Source: JAKORR01 sp964608495 (GTDB taxonomy: Bacteria > Armatimonadota > Zipacnadia > Zipacnadales > FEN-943). From it: 14,448 bases of DNA. The notes under the pieces are model-generated. The model was given only the letters and a program-made list of their open reading frames with translations, searched no databases and was not told the origin of the DNA. Of this stretch, positions 1 to 8,001 are shown in pieces. Within the stretch, counting starts at the first letter, position 1; the number at the start of each line of letters is the position of its first letter. The stretch is from assembly GCA_964608495.1 (NCBI GenBank), contig CAZSOQ010000129.1, positions 1 through 14,448 of the forward strand, given 5' to 3'. The position numbers and the translations under genes were made by a program.

Positions 1-1
1 C

Positions 2-1807
2 CGCATCACCGTGCGACATTCCGGCGACCCGCTCACGCTGCGCGAGGACCTGGAGCCGATCCGATGGCGGGCCAACTTCGCGCTGAACGCGCCGGGCTGG
101 GTGAACCGCGCCGGGCCCGAGGATTCCTTCAACAGGCGCAACTTCCCCACGGAGGTTGGGGTGAGGCTGCTGTCCCCCGCGCCATCCGAGGCGGCCGCCG
201 ACGTCCTGGCCTTCGAGCTGCAGCCCGGCCAGGTGGGCACGCTGGTGCTGGCGGCCCATTGCGCGGACGACGTGATGGAGGTCGTCGGCGAGGGGTACCG
301 CTTCAAGTACGCGACCCTCTGGGAAGACCTGGACGCGGTGCTGGCCTACGCGAGCGCGAACCTGGACACCCTGACGAGCAAGTCGCGGTTCTTCGACGGG
401 GTGCTTGCGGGCGCGAGCGTGGGCAAGTCGGCGCGGGACCTGGTGGCCTTCAGCCTCCAGAGCTACCTGCACAACACCTGGTGGACCGTGGCACAGGACG
501 GGCGCGAGTGGTTCTCCTGCTGGGAGGGCAACTGCACCTACAACAGCACGATAGACGTGGAGTACAACCTGGCGTGGTTCTACCTGCTGCTGTGGCCCGA
601 ACTGCTGGAGCTGACGCTGGACGAGTGGGCCATGCATGAGAAGTACGGCGCCCCCGAGGAGACGCCCGTGGCCGTGGCCTGCGAGCTGCCCGCGGGAGCC
701 GAGCCGCCGGCCGAGACGTCGTGGCTGTCGCACGACATGGGGGCCCTCATCACTGCCAACGGCCAGTCCTATCCGCACGAGATGGAGCTGGAGGAGAACT
801 GCAACTTCATCCTGCTCCTGCACGCGCTGGCCCACTTCACGGGGAAGGGCGACCTATTCGCGCGTCACTGGGCCCTGGTGCAGCGTCTGGCGCGGTACAT
901 TGTGGCGGCGGACACGACGGGGAACGGCGTGCCGAACCTGGGAGTGGCGAACACGATAGACGACGCGTCCCCGGCCGTGCAGTACTCGCGTGAGCAAGTG
1001 TACCTGGCCTTCAAGGCCTTCTGCGCGCTCGAGGCCGTGGCGGCCATGGGAGATCGGCTGGGAGACACGGCCTTCGCGGCCCTGTGCCGGACCTTCGCCG
1101 AGAGGACCGACGCGACGCTGCAGGAGCAGGCCTGGGTGGGCGACCATTTCGCCGTGTGTCTGGAGAGAACCGCGGACGGCCTGGAGGACGTCTGGACCGG
1201 GGAGCCCCTGACGGGGGAGCTGCAGGGCTGGGACGCCTACCACATCTACGCGGCGAACGGCTTCCTGTACCTGCTGGCGACGGACTTCCTCCCGCCCACG
1301 GACTACGGCCGCCTGCGCACGGACCTGCGGACCGCCCGCGACGCGGCGATGTGCGAGTATGGCGACTTCCACTCGTCCATGGATCACTCGAACCTGTGGG
1401 TGTCGCAGAACCTGCATCGCGACTTCGCCGGGGCCTACCTGGGCGTGGACCCGGGGGACCTGGCGGAGAGGTACTGGGCCTTCGAGCTGCTCGAGAACAC
1501 CGGGGGACGTGGCGGGGCCTTCGTGGACACCTACGGCTGGAACCACCTGCACTACTACCCGCGCGGGATAACCAGCCTGGGGCTGATGTACGCTCTGGGC
1601 GGCGTGCGTCTGAGCAGGCTGGACGGCAGGCTGCTGGTCGCGCCCGTGCGGGTACCATGCCGAGTGCCCCTGCTGAGCCTGGCGGACTGGGAGGCGGGGC
1701 GCGTGCCCTGGCTGGAGGCATCCGTCAGGGATGGCCGGGTCGAGGTGTCGCTGAGCGACCCGGAGCTGCTGGCGGGTCTGACTGTAGGGACGCCCGACGC
1801 GAGCTGA
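2..1807 (+). CDS. GH52/GH116-like (clan GH-O) glycoside hydrolase, 5' partial
   Basis: This is probably an (alpha/alpha)6-barrel glycosidase. The frame is open to the left window edge, so the N-terminus (normally a beta-sandwich domain) is missing and the GTG at 11 is unlikely to be the true start. Numbering from that GTG, a CWEGNC motif near residues 170-175 is followed by a WPELLELTLDEWA-type helix. This resembles the segment of GH52 and GH116 that holds the catalytic Glu, so E172 is the candidate nucleophile. A SHDMG motif at about 240-244 resembles GH52 THDMG. NTIDDAS at about 315-320 is placed like the GH52 acid/base Asp region, making D317 or D318 the candidate acid. A conserved-looking Trp/Tyr/His-rich C-terminus (GWNHLHYYPRG) follows. 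The DUF4965/glutaminase-A family shares the fold and is the main alternative. The gene ends 108 bases before the c-di-AMP receptor and is likely cotranscribed with it. Clan-level fold is fairly secure; the exact family and substrate are not. Confidence 0.75.
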   Translation, partial: RITVRHSGDPLTLREDLEPIRWRANFALNAPGWVNRAGPEDSFNRRNFPTEVGVRLLSPAPSEAAADVLAFELQPGQVGTLVLAAHCADDVMEVVGEGYRFKYATLWEDLDAVLAYASANLDTLTSKSRFFDGVLAGASVGKSARDLVAFSLQSYLHNTWWTVAQDGREWFSCWEGNCTYNSTIDVEYNLAWFYLLLWPELLELTLDEWAMHEKYGAPEETPVAVACELPAGAEPPAETSWLSHDMGALITANGQSYPHEMELEENCNFILLLHALAHFTGKGDLFARHWALVQRLARYIVAADTTGNGVPNLGVANTIDDASPAVQYSREQVYLAFKAFCALEAVAAMGDRLGDTAFAALCRTFAERTDATLQEQAWVGDHFAVCLERTADGLEDVWTGEPLTGELQGWDAYHIYAANGFLYLLATDFLPPTDYGRLRTDLRTARDAAMCEYGDFHSSMDHSNLWVSQNLHRDFAGAYLGVDPGDLAERYWAFELLENTGGRGGAFVDTYGWNHLHYYPRGITSLGLMYALGGVRLSRLDGRLLVAPVRVPCRVPLLSLADWEAGRVPWLEASVRDGRVEVSLSDPELLAGLTVGTPDAS

Positions 1808-1915
1808 GGGCACCGGCGAGGGCCCTGGGGCGCGCCAAGGCCGTGGTAGAATCCCTGCGCGGCTTCGCAAGCAGGACACTCTCGGCGGGCTATGCCCCAA
1901 GGGGGGCGGAGGCGT

Positions 1916-2245
1916 ATGAAACTCCTGATAGCGGTGGTCAACAAGCGGGACTGCCCGCGGCTACAGGGGGCCCTGGTGGAGGCCGGCTTTCGCTTCACGG
2001 AGCTCGGCAGCACCGGGGGCTTCCTGCGCGAGGGCAATGTGACGCTGCTGGTAGGCGTGGAGGCGGAGCAGGTTGAGGCGGTGCTGGGGCTGATAGGCGA
2101 GTTCTGTCGGCCGCGCGAGCGCGCGACCCAGGTCGGCACGCCGGGCACGCAGCTCTACTCCGCGCCCGTTCAGCAGGCCATGACCGTCACCGTGGGCGGG
2201 GCTCAGGTGTTCGTCCTTGACGTGGAGAGGGTCGTCCACGTCTAG
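1916..2245 (+). CDS. darA: Cyclic-di-AMP receptor, PII-like PstA/DarA family
   Basis: This 109-residue protein matches the PstA/DarA (YaaQ) family in length and motif. These are trimeric PII-like cytosolic proteins that bind cyclic-di-AMP between subunits and pass the signal to unknown partners. The N-terminus MKLLIAVVN forms the first beta strand. The signature TGGFLREGN lies at residues 33-41 and is followed by LLVG at 44-47. Residues known from family structures to contact the ligand appear in register (R26, T28, F36, L37, N41, G47). The ATG at 1916 is chosen because the family begins at MKLL and because GGAGG (1908-1912) lies just upstream; the 3-base spacing is short, but a G-run at 1901-1906 offers an alternative. 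In Firmicutes the gene usually sits near tmk/holB. Here it lies between a glycosidase and a transporter gene, which suggests control of that locus, but this is inference. No diadenylate cyclase is present in the window. Confidence 0.93.
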   Translation: MKLLIAVVNKRDCPRLQGALVEAGFRFTELGSTGGFLREGNVTLLVGVEAEQVEAVLGLIGEFCRPRERATQVGTPGTQLYSAPVQQAMTVTVGGAQVFVLDVERVVHV

Positions 2246-2338
2246 GCCGCGGCGGGCGCGGCGACGGGCGGCCGGCCCTGGCCCCGGCAGCCCCCGCGCA
2301 CCCCAGCGCCGAGCGCCGGTCCCTGGAAAGACCGTCAA

Positions 2339-4768
2339 GTGGGCTGTCCCAGGGCTATGGGCACGGTAGAAGATGAGCAGGGCCTCTCTCGCCTCGAACA
2401 GCTCCGCGGCATGCGTCTGTGGAACGTGAGCGGAGCCTTCGCGGCCGTCTACTCGGCCATCACGACCGGGGCCTACAGCACGGGCTATGCCCTGCACCTC
2501 GGGGCGTCGGAGGCCCTGATCGGGCTGCTGGCCGCGGCGCCTGCCTGGGGCCAGCTCCTCCAGATGCTCTCTCCCCTGCTGATCGAGCGGCTCAAGCGGC
2601 GGAAGGCCTTCGCCGTGGCCACCTACGCCGTGGGTTACATGGCATGGCTCCCCATCGCCCTGATACCCTTCCTGTTCCTGGGGGGCGCTCGGCCCTGGGC
2701 CATGGTCGTCTTCGTCGGCCTCGCCGGGGCGACCCTCGCCCTGGGCTCGCCCGCCAGCACATCCTGGCTGACCGACCTGGTGCCCGCGGCCGTGCGCGGC
2801 AGGTTCATCGCCCGGCAGCAGAGCATCCTGGCGGCTGTGGGCCTCGTGGCGTCTCTGACCGCCGGCTGGTACATGGACCTATTCCCCGACCAGACCAAGC
2901 AGACCGGGTTCGTCGTGCTCTTCAGCGTGGCCGTGCTGTTCGCCCTGGTCTCGATCGGCGTGTGGATGACGGTCCCCGAGCCGCCACGCCGCGAGGGCAA
3001 GCCCGCGAGCATGGTGGGCCTGCTGACCCTCCCTCTGCGCAACGCCAACTTCAGGAGCCTGACCGTCTTCGTTTGCGCCCGGACGATGGCGGTGATGGTT
3101 GCCGGGCCCTTCTTCACCGTTTACATGCTCAAGAACCTGGGAGTGCCCTACACGCAGATCGCGATCCTCGCCGGCCTGTCCACCGTGTCGTCCATCGCCG
3201 CCAATCCCCTGTGGGGGTACCTGGCCGACAAGTACGGACACAAGCCGGTCCTGCACATCAGCAGCCTCGGGATCGCCCTGGTGCCACTGTGCTGGTTCTT
3301 CGCGACGAAGAGCAACTACCCCCTGGTGGTGTCGGCGGTGCAGGTCTGGGCGGGAGTCCTCGCGCCCGGCGTGCTGCTCTCCCAGTTCAATCTGATGGTG
3401 AAGATAGCACCGGAGGAGCACCGGTCGGCCTATGTGGGATTCCATTCGGCGGCGGTGAACCTCGCGGCCTCCCTGGGCGCCATCCTGGGTGGGCTGCTGG
3501 CCGACGTCTACAGCGGACTCCCCGAGGTCCTGCTCTTCGGGCGGCCCGTCGCCCACCTGCAGTGGGTATTCCTGACCTCCTGCTCCCTGCGACTGCTGAC
3601 CTGGCCGCTGCTGGCGGCCGTCAAGGAAGAGAAAGAGGTATCGGCCAGGGTGGTGCTCGACCGGCTGCGCAGCGGACAGCCGGTGAGCACGCTGTGGAAC
3701 CTGATGCGGATGCTGAGGTCCTCGGACCCGGCGACCAAGGCGCAGGCGGCGCGGTCCCTCGGCGGCACGGGCAGCTCGCTGGCCGTGGAGGAGCTCATCG
3801 CGCTGCTCGACGACAGCGACCGGCAGGTGAGGCGCGAGGCGGCCCGGGCCCTGGGCGAGATCGGCGACCCGCGCGCCGTCGCGCCGCTCATCGAGAGGCT
3901 GCGCGACCCGACGGCCGACATCATCGAGGAGGCGGCCGAGGCCCTGGGCCGCATTCCCACCGGCCGCAGCCTGGAGTCCCTGGCACAGATGCTGGGGGAC
4001 GAGCGGCCGTCGGTGCGCAAGAGCGCCGTGGTGGCGCTGGCGGAGCTGGGCGACGCCCGAGCGCGGGAGCCGATGGAGAGGATGCTCGAGGTCGAGCGAG
4101 ACCCGACCGTGTTCGTGGCCGCCGCGCACGCTCTCAGCCGGATCGGGGGACGCCGCGTCCTGCACGTCCTCCGGCGCCTGCTGAGGAGAAGCAGCCCCGG
4201 GGTGGGCAGGAAGGAGCTTGCCAGCTCCCTCGGCCGTCTCCTCGGTCCGCCGGGAGTCTTCTACAGGCTTCTGGAAGCCGAGCCCATGGCCCAGGAGGCC
4301 ATGGTCGCGCGCGCCTTCTCCGGGGCCAGAAGGCGTCTGGCCAGAGCCCTGGCCACGGACCCCGAGCACCGGGCGCAGGTCGAGGACAACTGCAGCGCGG
4401 GGCTGCAGTACTTCGCGCGCGGAAGGTACGGCGAGGCCGTGGGCTGCGTGTACAGGCTGGCGGCGGCCAGCGTGCGCAGCTTCGCGGCGAGCGAGAAGGG
4501 CGACGCCCTCCTGCCGGGGCAGGAGGACCAGGACCCGACCTCGCTGACGCCCACGCAGCGTGTCAGCCTTCTGCTGCGCGAGAACGAGCATCTCCGCATC
4601 AACCTGGGGTTCCTGGCAGGGCTCCACAGCGACAGCCGCCGGCAGGAGCTGCACCTCGAGGAGGCCCTGCTGGCCGTCTTCGCCTACCAGCAGCTCATGG
4701 ACGCGCTGGCGGGGCTCGAGCGGGCGTCCGGAAGGTCCACGCGCAGTCCGGAAGGAAGGCAGGTCTAG
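2339..4768 (+). CDS. MFS transporter with C-terminal HEAT-repeat domain
   Basis: The N-terminal 430 residues form a major facilitator superfamily transporter. About twelve hydrophobic segments can be counted, from LWNVSGAFAAVYSAITTG near residue 27 to FLTSCSLRLLTWPLLAAV near 420. The loop between segments 8 and 9 carries a motif A-like GYLADKYGHKP at about 293-303. Ordinary MFS proteins stop there (about 400-450 residues). This one continues with four or five PBS-lyase-type HEAT repeats at about 460-617, with phrases such as VRREAARALGEIGDPRAVAPL. A mostly helical, non-membrane tail runs to residue 809. The extension should be cytoplasmic and may be a docking or regulatory platform. The substrate is unknown; a sugar or oligosaccharide released by the flanking glycosidases is the natural guess. 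The GTG at 2339 has only a weak GGAAAG upstream, and the ATG at 2357 is an alternative start; neither affects the transmembrane domain. Confidence 0.88.
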   Translation: MGCPRAMGTVEDEQGLSRLEQLRGMRLWNVSGAFAAVYSAITTGAYSTGYALHLGASEALIGLLAAAPAWGQLLQMLSPLLIERLKRRKAFAVATYAVGYMAWLPIALIPFLFLGGARPWAMVVFVGLAGATLALGSPASTSWLTDLVPAAVRGRFIARQQSILAAVGLVASLTAGWYMDLFPDQTKQTGFVVLFSVAVLFALVSIGVWMTVPEPPRREGKPASMVGLLTLPLRNANFRSLTVFVCARTMAVMVAGPFFTVYMLKNLGVPYTQIAILAGLSTVSSIAANPLWGYLADKYGHKPVLHISSLGIALVPLCWFFATKSNYPLVVSAVQVWAGVLAPGVLLSQFNLMVKIAPEEHRSAYVGFHSAAVNLAASLGAILGGLLADVYSGLPEVLLFGRPVAHLQWVFLTSCSLRLLTWPLLAAVKEEKEVSARVVLDRLRSGQPVSTLWNLMRMLRSSDPATKAQAARSLGGTGSSLAVEELIALLDDSDRQVRREAARALGEIGDPRAVAPLIERLRDPTADIIEEAAEALGRIPTGRSLESLAQMLGDERPSVRKSAVVALAELGDARAREPMERMLEVERDPTVFVAAAHALSRIGGRRVLHVLRRLLRRSSPGVGRKELASSLGRLLGPPGVFYRLLEAEPMAQEAMVARAFSGARRRLARALATDPEHRAQVEDNCSAGLQYFARGRYGEAVGCVYRLAAASVRSFAASEKGDALLPGQEDQDPTSLTPTQRVSLLLRENEHLRINLGFLAGLHSDSRRQELHLEEALLAVFAYQQLMDALAGLERASGRSTRSPEGRQV

Positions 4769-4830
4769 GTCCGCGGCGGCCGGACCGGCTGCGGCTGGCG
4801 GCAAGCCGCGACAGGGAGGCGAGGCCAACC

Positions 4831-7800
4831 ATGCTCTACGCACTGCTGTGCGGTCTGATGATCCTGGCGCAGCCCGGCCCGGTGAGCTGGGACTTCGAGG
4901 ATGGGACGCTGCAGGGCTGGCAGGTGGTCAGCGGCGACCTCGGGCCGCAGCCCACCGACGCGAAGGACGACCGGTGGGGCGGGTCCTTCGGCAAGCAGGG
5001 GACGTACTTCCTCGGCACGGGCGAGCTCCCGGGCGGCGGTTTCTCCGACGCCCTGACGGGCGAGCTCCGGTCGCCGCAGTTCACTATCAACCACGACGCC
5101 CTCTCCCTGCTGGTGGGCGGCGGCAACCACCCCAAGGAGTGCTTCGTGGCGATGGTAGACGCGGCGTCGGGCGAGGAGCTGGCGCGCGCCACGGGACGCA
5201 GCGCCGAGCAGATGTTACCCGTGGTCTGGGAAACCGGCCCGTGGAAGGGACGTCGCGTCTACCTGCGCGTCGTGGACACGCACAAGGAGGGCTGGGGTCA
5301 CATCAACGTGGACCAGGTGCGCGAGCTGACGCCGGCGGACCTCCAGGAAATGCGCCGCGCGGAAGCCCGCGAGCGGGCCGAGAGGGTGCGCAAGCTGGCC
5401 CTCTGGCAGCAGGACCTGTGGTCGCGGGCTGCGGTCACCTACAGGGGCGAGAGCCTGAACCACGTCGCGCTCCCTCTGGGCGGCATCGGCACCGGCAGCA
5501 TCTACCTGCGCGGCAACGGCGACCTCACCGGCTGGCAGATCTTCAACCACGTGAGCCTGGCGGCAGAGCTGCCACACAGCTTCTTTGCCCTGTGGGCCCG
5601 CCCGGACGGCGGCGAGCCGGTCAGCCGGGTGCTGCAGACCGACATGGTCGGCACCTGGCCGGGCGTACGGCAGGCCGAGTTCGCCAGCGAGTATCCCCTG
5701 GCGCTGCTGGGCCTGGCCGACCTCGATCTGCCCGTGGTCGTCGGTGTCGAGGCCTTTTCTCCCATGGAGCCGCTGAACGCGCGAGCGTCGGGAATGCCGG
5801 CGGTGGTCTTCGCCCTCCACGTGGTCAACGTGAGCGCCGGGCCCGTGGAGGTGGCACTCCTAGCCTCGCTGACCAACGCCGTGGGCTGGGACGGGTACAG
5901 CAAGGTTTCGGGCGCCGAGAACGAGGGCTTCGGCGGCAACACGAACGAGCTCGTCAGGATCGGCGATGACGCCTGGGCGGTGGTCATGCGCAACCAGTCG
6001 CTCAAGCCCGACGACCCGAACTCCGGCACCATGGCGCTGGTGGCCCTGGGCGGGCGCGAGGGGCCGCTGGACTGCGCGGCCCAGTGGAGCGACCTCAACC
6101 TCCTGCGGCAAGACTTCGCCGCCGACGGAAGGCTTCAGCCCTCGACCGGCGACGGCCCGACCCTCGCCGGAAGGACGGCCAGCGCGGCGCTCTCGACGCC
6201 CCTGCGACTGGAGGCGGGCGAGCGACGGGAGGTCGTGTATGCCCTGTGCTGGCACTTCCCCAACCGGCTGCGCGACTGGCCCGGCGGGGACAAGGCGGCT
6301 CGCCTGGGCAACAGGTACAACAACTGGTATGGCGATGCCGAGGCCGTAGCGCGCGAGCTGGCCGAGAGCTTCCCGGACCTGCGGGCAGCCACGGAGCTCT
6401 TCGCCGCGGCTCTGTACTCCAGCGACCTGCCCGGCTGGCTACGCGAAGCCCTGGGCGTTCACATCGCGACCATCCGCTCGCCGCTCGTGATGTGGCTTGA
6501 GGACGGGACGGTGGGGGGCTTCGAGGGGCTGAACGCCGACGTGGGCTGCTGCCCCCTCAACTGCACGCACGTCTACAACTACGCGCAGACGATGGCCTAC
6601 GTCTGGCCGGAGCTGGAGCGCAAGGTCCGCGAGACAGACCTGAGCGTGCAGCAGAAGCCCGACGGCGGCGTGCGACACAGGCTTCAGGTGCCCCTCGATG
6701 CGCCCCGCTGGACCGATCCCTTCACCGACGGTCACCTCAGCACGATCCTGAAGGCCTACCGGGAGGTGCGCAACTGCCCCGATCTGACCTGGCTGAGGCA
6801 GTGGTGGCCCAACCTGCGCAAGGCCATGGACTTCGTGCTGGAGCAGTGGGACGCCGACGGCAACGGCGTGATCGAGGGGCCCCAGCCGAACACCTACGAC
6901 TGCACCGACTACGGCCCCAACACCTTCATCGGCACGCTGTACCTGGCCGCTCTGCGCGCGGCGGAAGAGATGGCGAACCGCGTGGGTGACACCGCGGCCG
7001 CCCGGCGCTACAGGGAGCGGTTCGAGGTCGGTCGCGTCGAGCTGGACCGCCTGTGCTGGCGCGAGGACCTCGGCTACTACGTGCAGGTCTACGATCCCGA
7101 GGAGCACAAGGAGAAGCAGTGGGGCATAGGCTGCTTGTCCGATCAGCTCCTGGGCCAGTGGTGGGCCCACGTGCTGGACCTCGGCTACGTGCTCCCCGAG
7201 GAGCACGTGCGCGACGCCCTCAGGAACGTCTTCAGACACAGCTTCAAGGTGGACTACGTGATGGCGCCGTACAGCCACGCGCCCAGGGGGCGGGACATGG
7301 GGCTGCTGAACTGCACCTGGCCCCACGGCGGCCGCCCGGCCGATTCCATCAACTACGCCGACGGCGCGTGGACGGGCGTTGAGTACCAGGTGGCGGCGCA
7401 CATGGTCTGGCAGGGCTTGGTCGTCCACGGACTCACGATCGCGAAGGGAGCGCGGGAGCGGTACGACGGCGAGCGACGCAATCCCTTCGACGAGCCGGAA
7501 TGCGGTCACCACTACGCGCGGCCACTCTCGAGCTGGAGCCTCCTCCAGGCCCTCACCGGCGTACAGGTGGACGGCCCCGCCGGGCTGCTCTCGCTGCGCC
7601 GACTGCCACCCAGGCCGTCCCGCTGGCTCCTGATCGGCCCCGAGGGCTGGGGGACGCTGGCGGTAGACCGGGACGCGCAGCCGACGTGGGTGGAGCTGCG
7701 CATCGAGTGCCTGGGTGGGCGTATGAGCTGGCGATCGCTGCGGCTGGGCCTGCCCGGCGCCGAGGGGACAGGGCTCTGCAGGGCTTCCGGGCTTGGCCCC

Positions 7801-8001
7801 GAGGGCCAGGACCTGCCGGCACGGTGCGAGGCGACGGCCGACACGATCCGGGTGGACTTCGAGGAGCCGGCCGCCATCGAAGCCGGCGGCGAGATGCGCC
7901 TGCTGATCCACGGAGACGACCGGCCCGCCATCACCCCCGGCGCCAGGGAGACGGACATCAGCCGGGGCCCCAGTGCCCCGCAAGGGAAGGTCACCAGGTG
8001 A
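4831..8001 (+). CDS. Secreted glycoside hydrolase family 116 (DUF608) with N-terminal jelly-roll-like module
   Basis: This 1056-residue protein is a GH116-type beta-glycosidase, the family of bacterial beta-glucosidases/xylosidases and human GBA2. It starts at an ATG preceded by GGGAGG (4814-4819). A short hydrophobic segment (LLCGLMILA) suggests export, though it lacks the usual positive N-terminal charge. Residues about 18-165, beginning WDFEDGTLQGW, look like a beta-sandwich carbohydrate-binding module. The GH116 N-terminal domain begins near 208 with LNHVALPLGGIGTGSIYLRG. The catalytic (alpha/alpha)6 domain (about 525-960) has FEG with E565, then DVGCCPLNCTHVYNYAQ, and later TYD at 688-690 followed by a Gly-containing loop and LYLAALRAA. 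By family alignment E565 is the candidate nucleophile and D690 the candidate acid/base. It lies 62 bases after the transporter and overlaps the next gene by 4 bases, so it is very likely in the same operon. Substrate specificity cannot be read. Confidence 0.92.
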   Translation: MLYALLCGLMILAQPGPVSWDFEDGTLQGWQVVSGDLGPQPTDAKDDRWGGSFGKQGTYFLGTGELPGGGFSDALTGELRSPQFTINHDALSLLVGGGNHPKECFVAMVDAASGEELARATGRSAEQMLPVVWETGPWKGRRVYLRVVDTHKEGWGHINVDQVRELTPADLQEMRRAEARERAERVRKLALWQQDLWSRAAVTYRGESLNHVALPLGGIGTGSIYLRGNGDLTGWQIFNHVSLAAELPHSFFALWARPDGGEPVSRVLQTDMVGTWPGVRQAEFASEYPLALLGLADLDLPVVVGVEAFSPMEPLNARASGMPAVVFALHVVNVSAGPVEVALLASLTNAVGWDGYSKVSGAENEGFGGNTNELVRIGDDAWAVVMRNQSLKPDDPNSGTMALVALGGREGPLDCAAQWSDLNLLRQDFAADGRLQPSTGDGPTLAGRTASAALSTPLRLEAGERREVVYALCWHFPNRLRDWPGGDKAARLGNRYNNWYGDAEAVARELAESFPDLRAATELFAAALYSSDLPGWLREALGVHIATIRSPLVMWLEDGTVGGFEGLNADVGCCPLNCTHVYNYAQTMAYVWPELERKVRETDLSVQQKPDGGVRHRLQVPLDAPRWTDPFTDGHLSTILKAYREVRNCPDLTWLRQWWPNLRKAMDFVLEQWDADGNGVIEGPQPNTYDCTDYGPNTFIGTLYLAALRAAEEMANRVGDTAAARRYRERFEVGRVELDRLCWREDLGYYVQVYDPEEHKEKQWGIGCLSDQLLGQWWAHVLDLGYVLPEEHVRDALRNVFRHSFKVDYVMAPYSHAPRGRDMGLLNCTWPHGGRPADSINYADGAWTGVEYQVAAHMVWQGLVVHGLTIAKGARERYDGERRNPFDEPECGHHYARPLSSWSLLQALTGVQVDGPAGLLSLRRLPPRPSRWLLIGPEGWGTLAVDRDAQPTWVELRIECLGGRMSWRSLRLGLPGAEGTGLCRASGLGPEGQDLPARCEATADTIRVDFEEPAAIEAGGEMRLLIHGDDRPAITPGARETDISRGPSAPQGKVTR

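Noticed and set aside
1844..1852. TGGTAGAAT before the c-di-AMP receptor gene, resembling an extended -10 box.
   Set aside because: No -35-like element lies 16-18 bases upstream, and a single short match is not enough for a promoter call.
2246..2338. GC-rich inverted segments (GCCGG with CCGGC near 2271-2288) between the receptor and transporter genes.
   Set aside because: They are short, overlap in several registers and have no T-run; this is expected by chance in such GC-rich spacer DNA.
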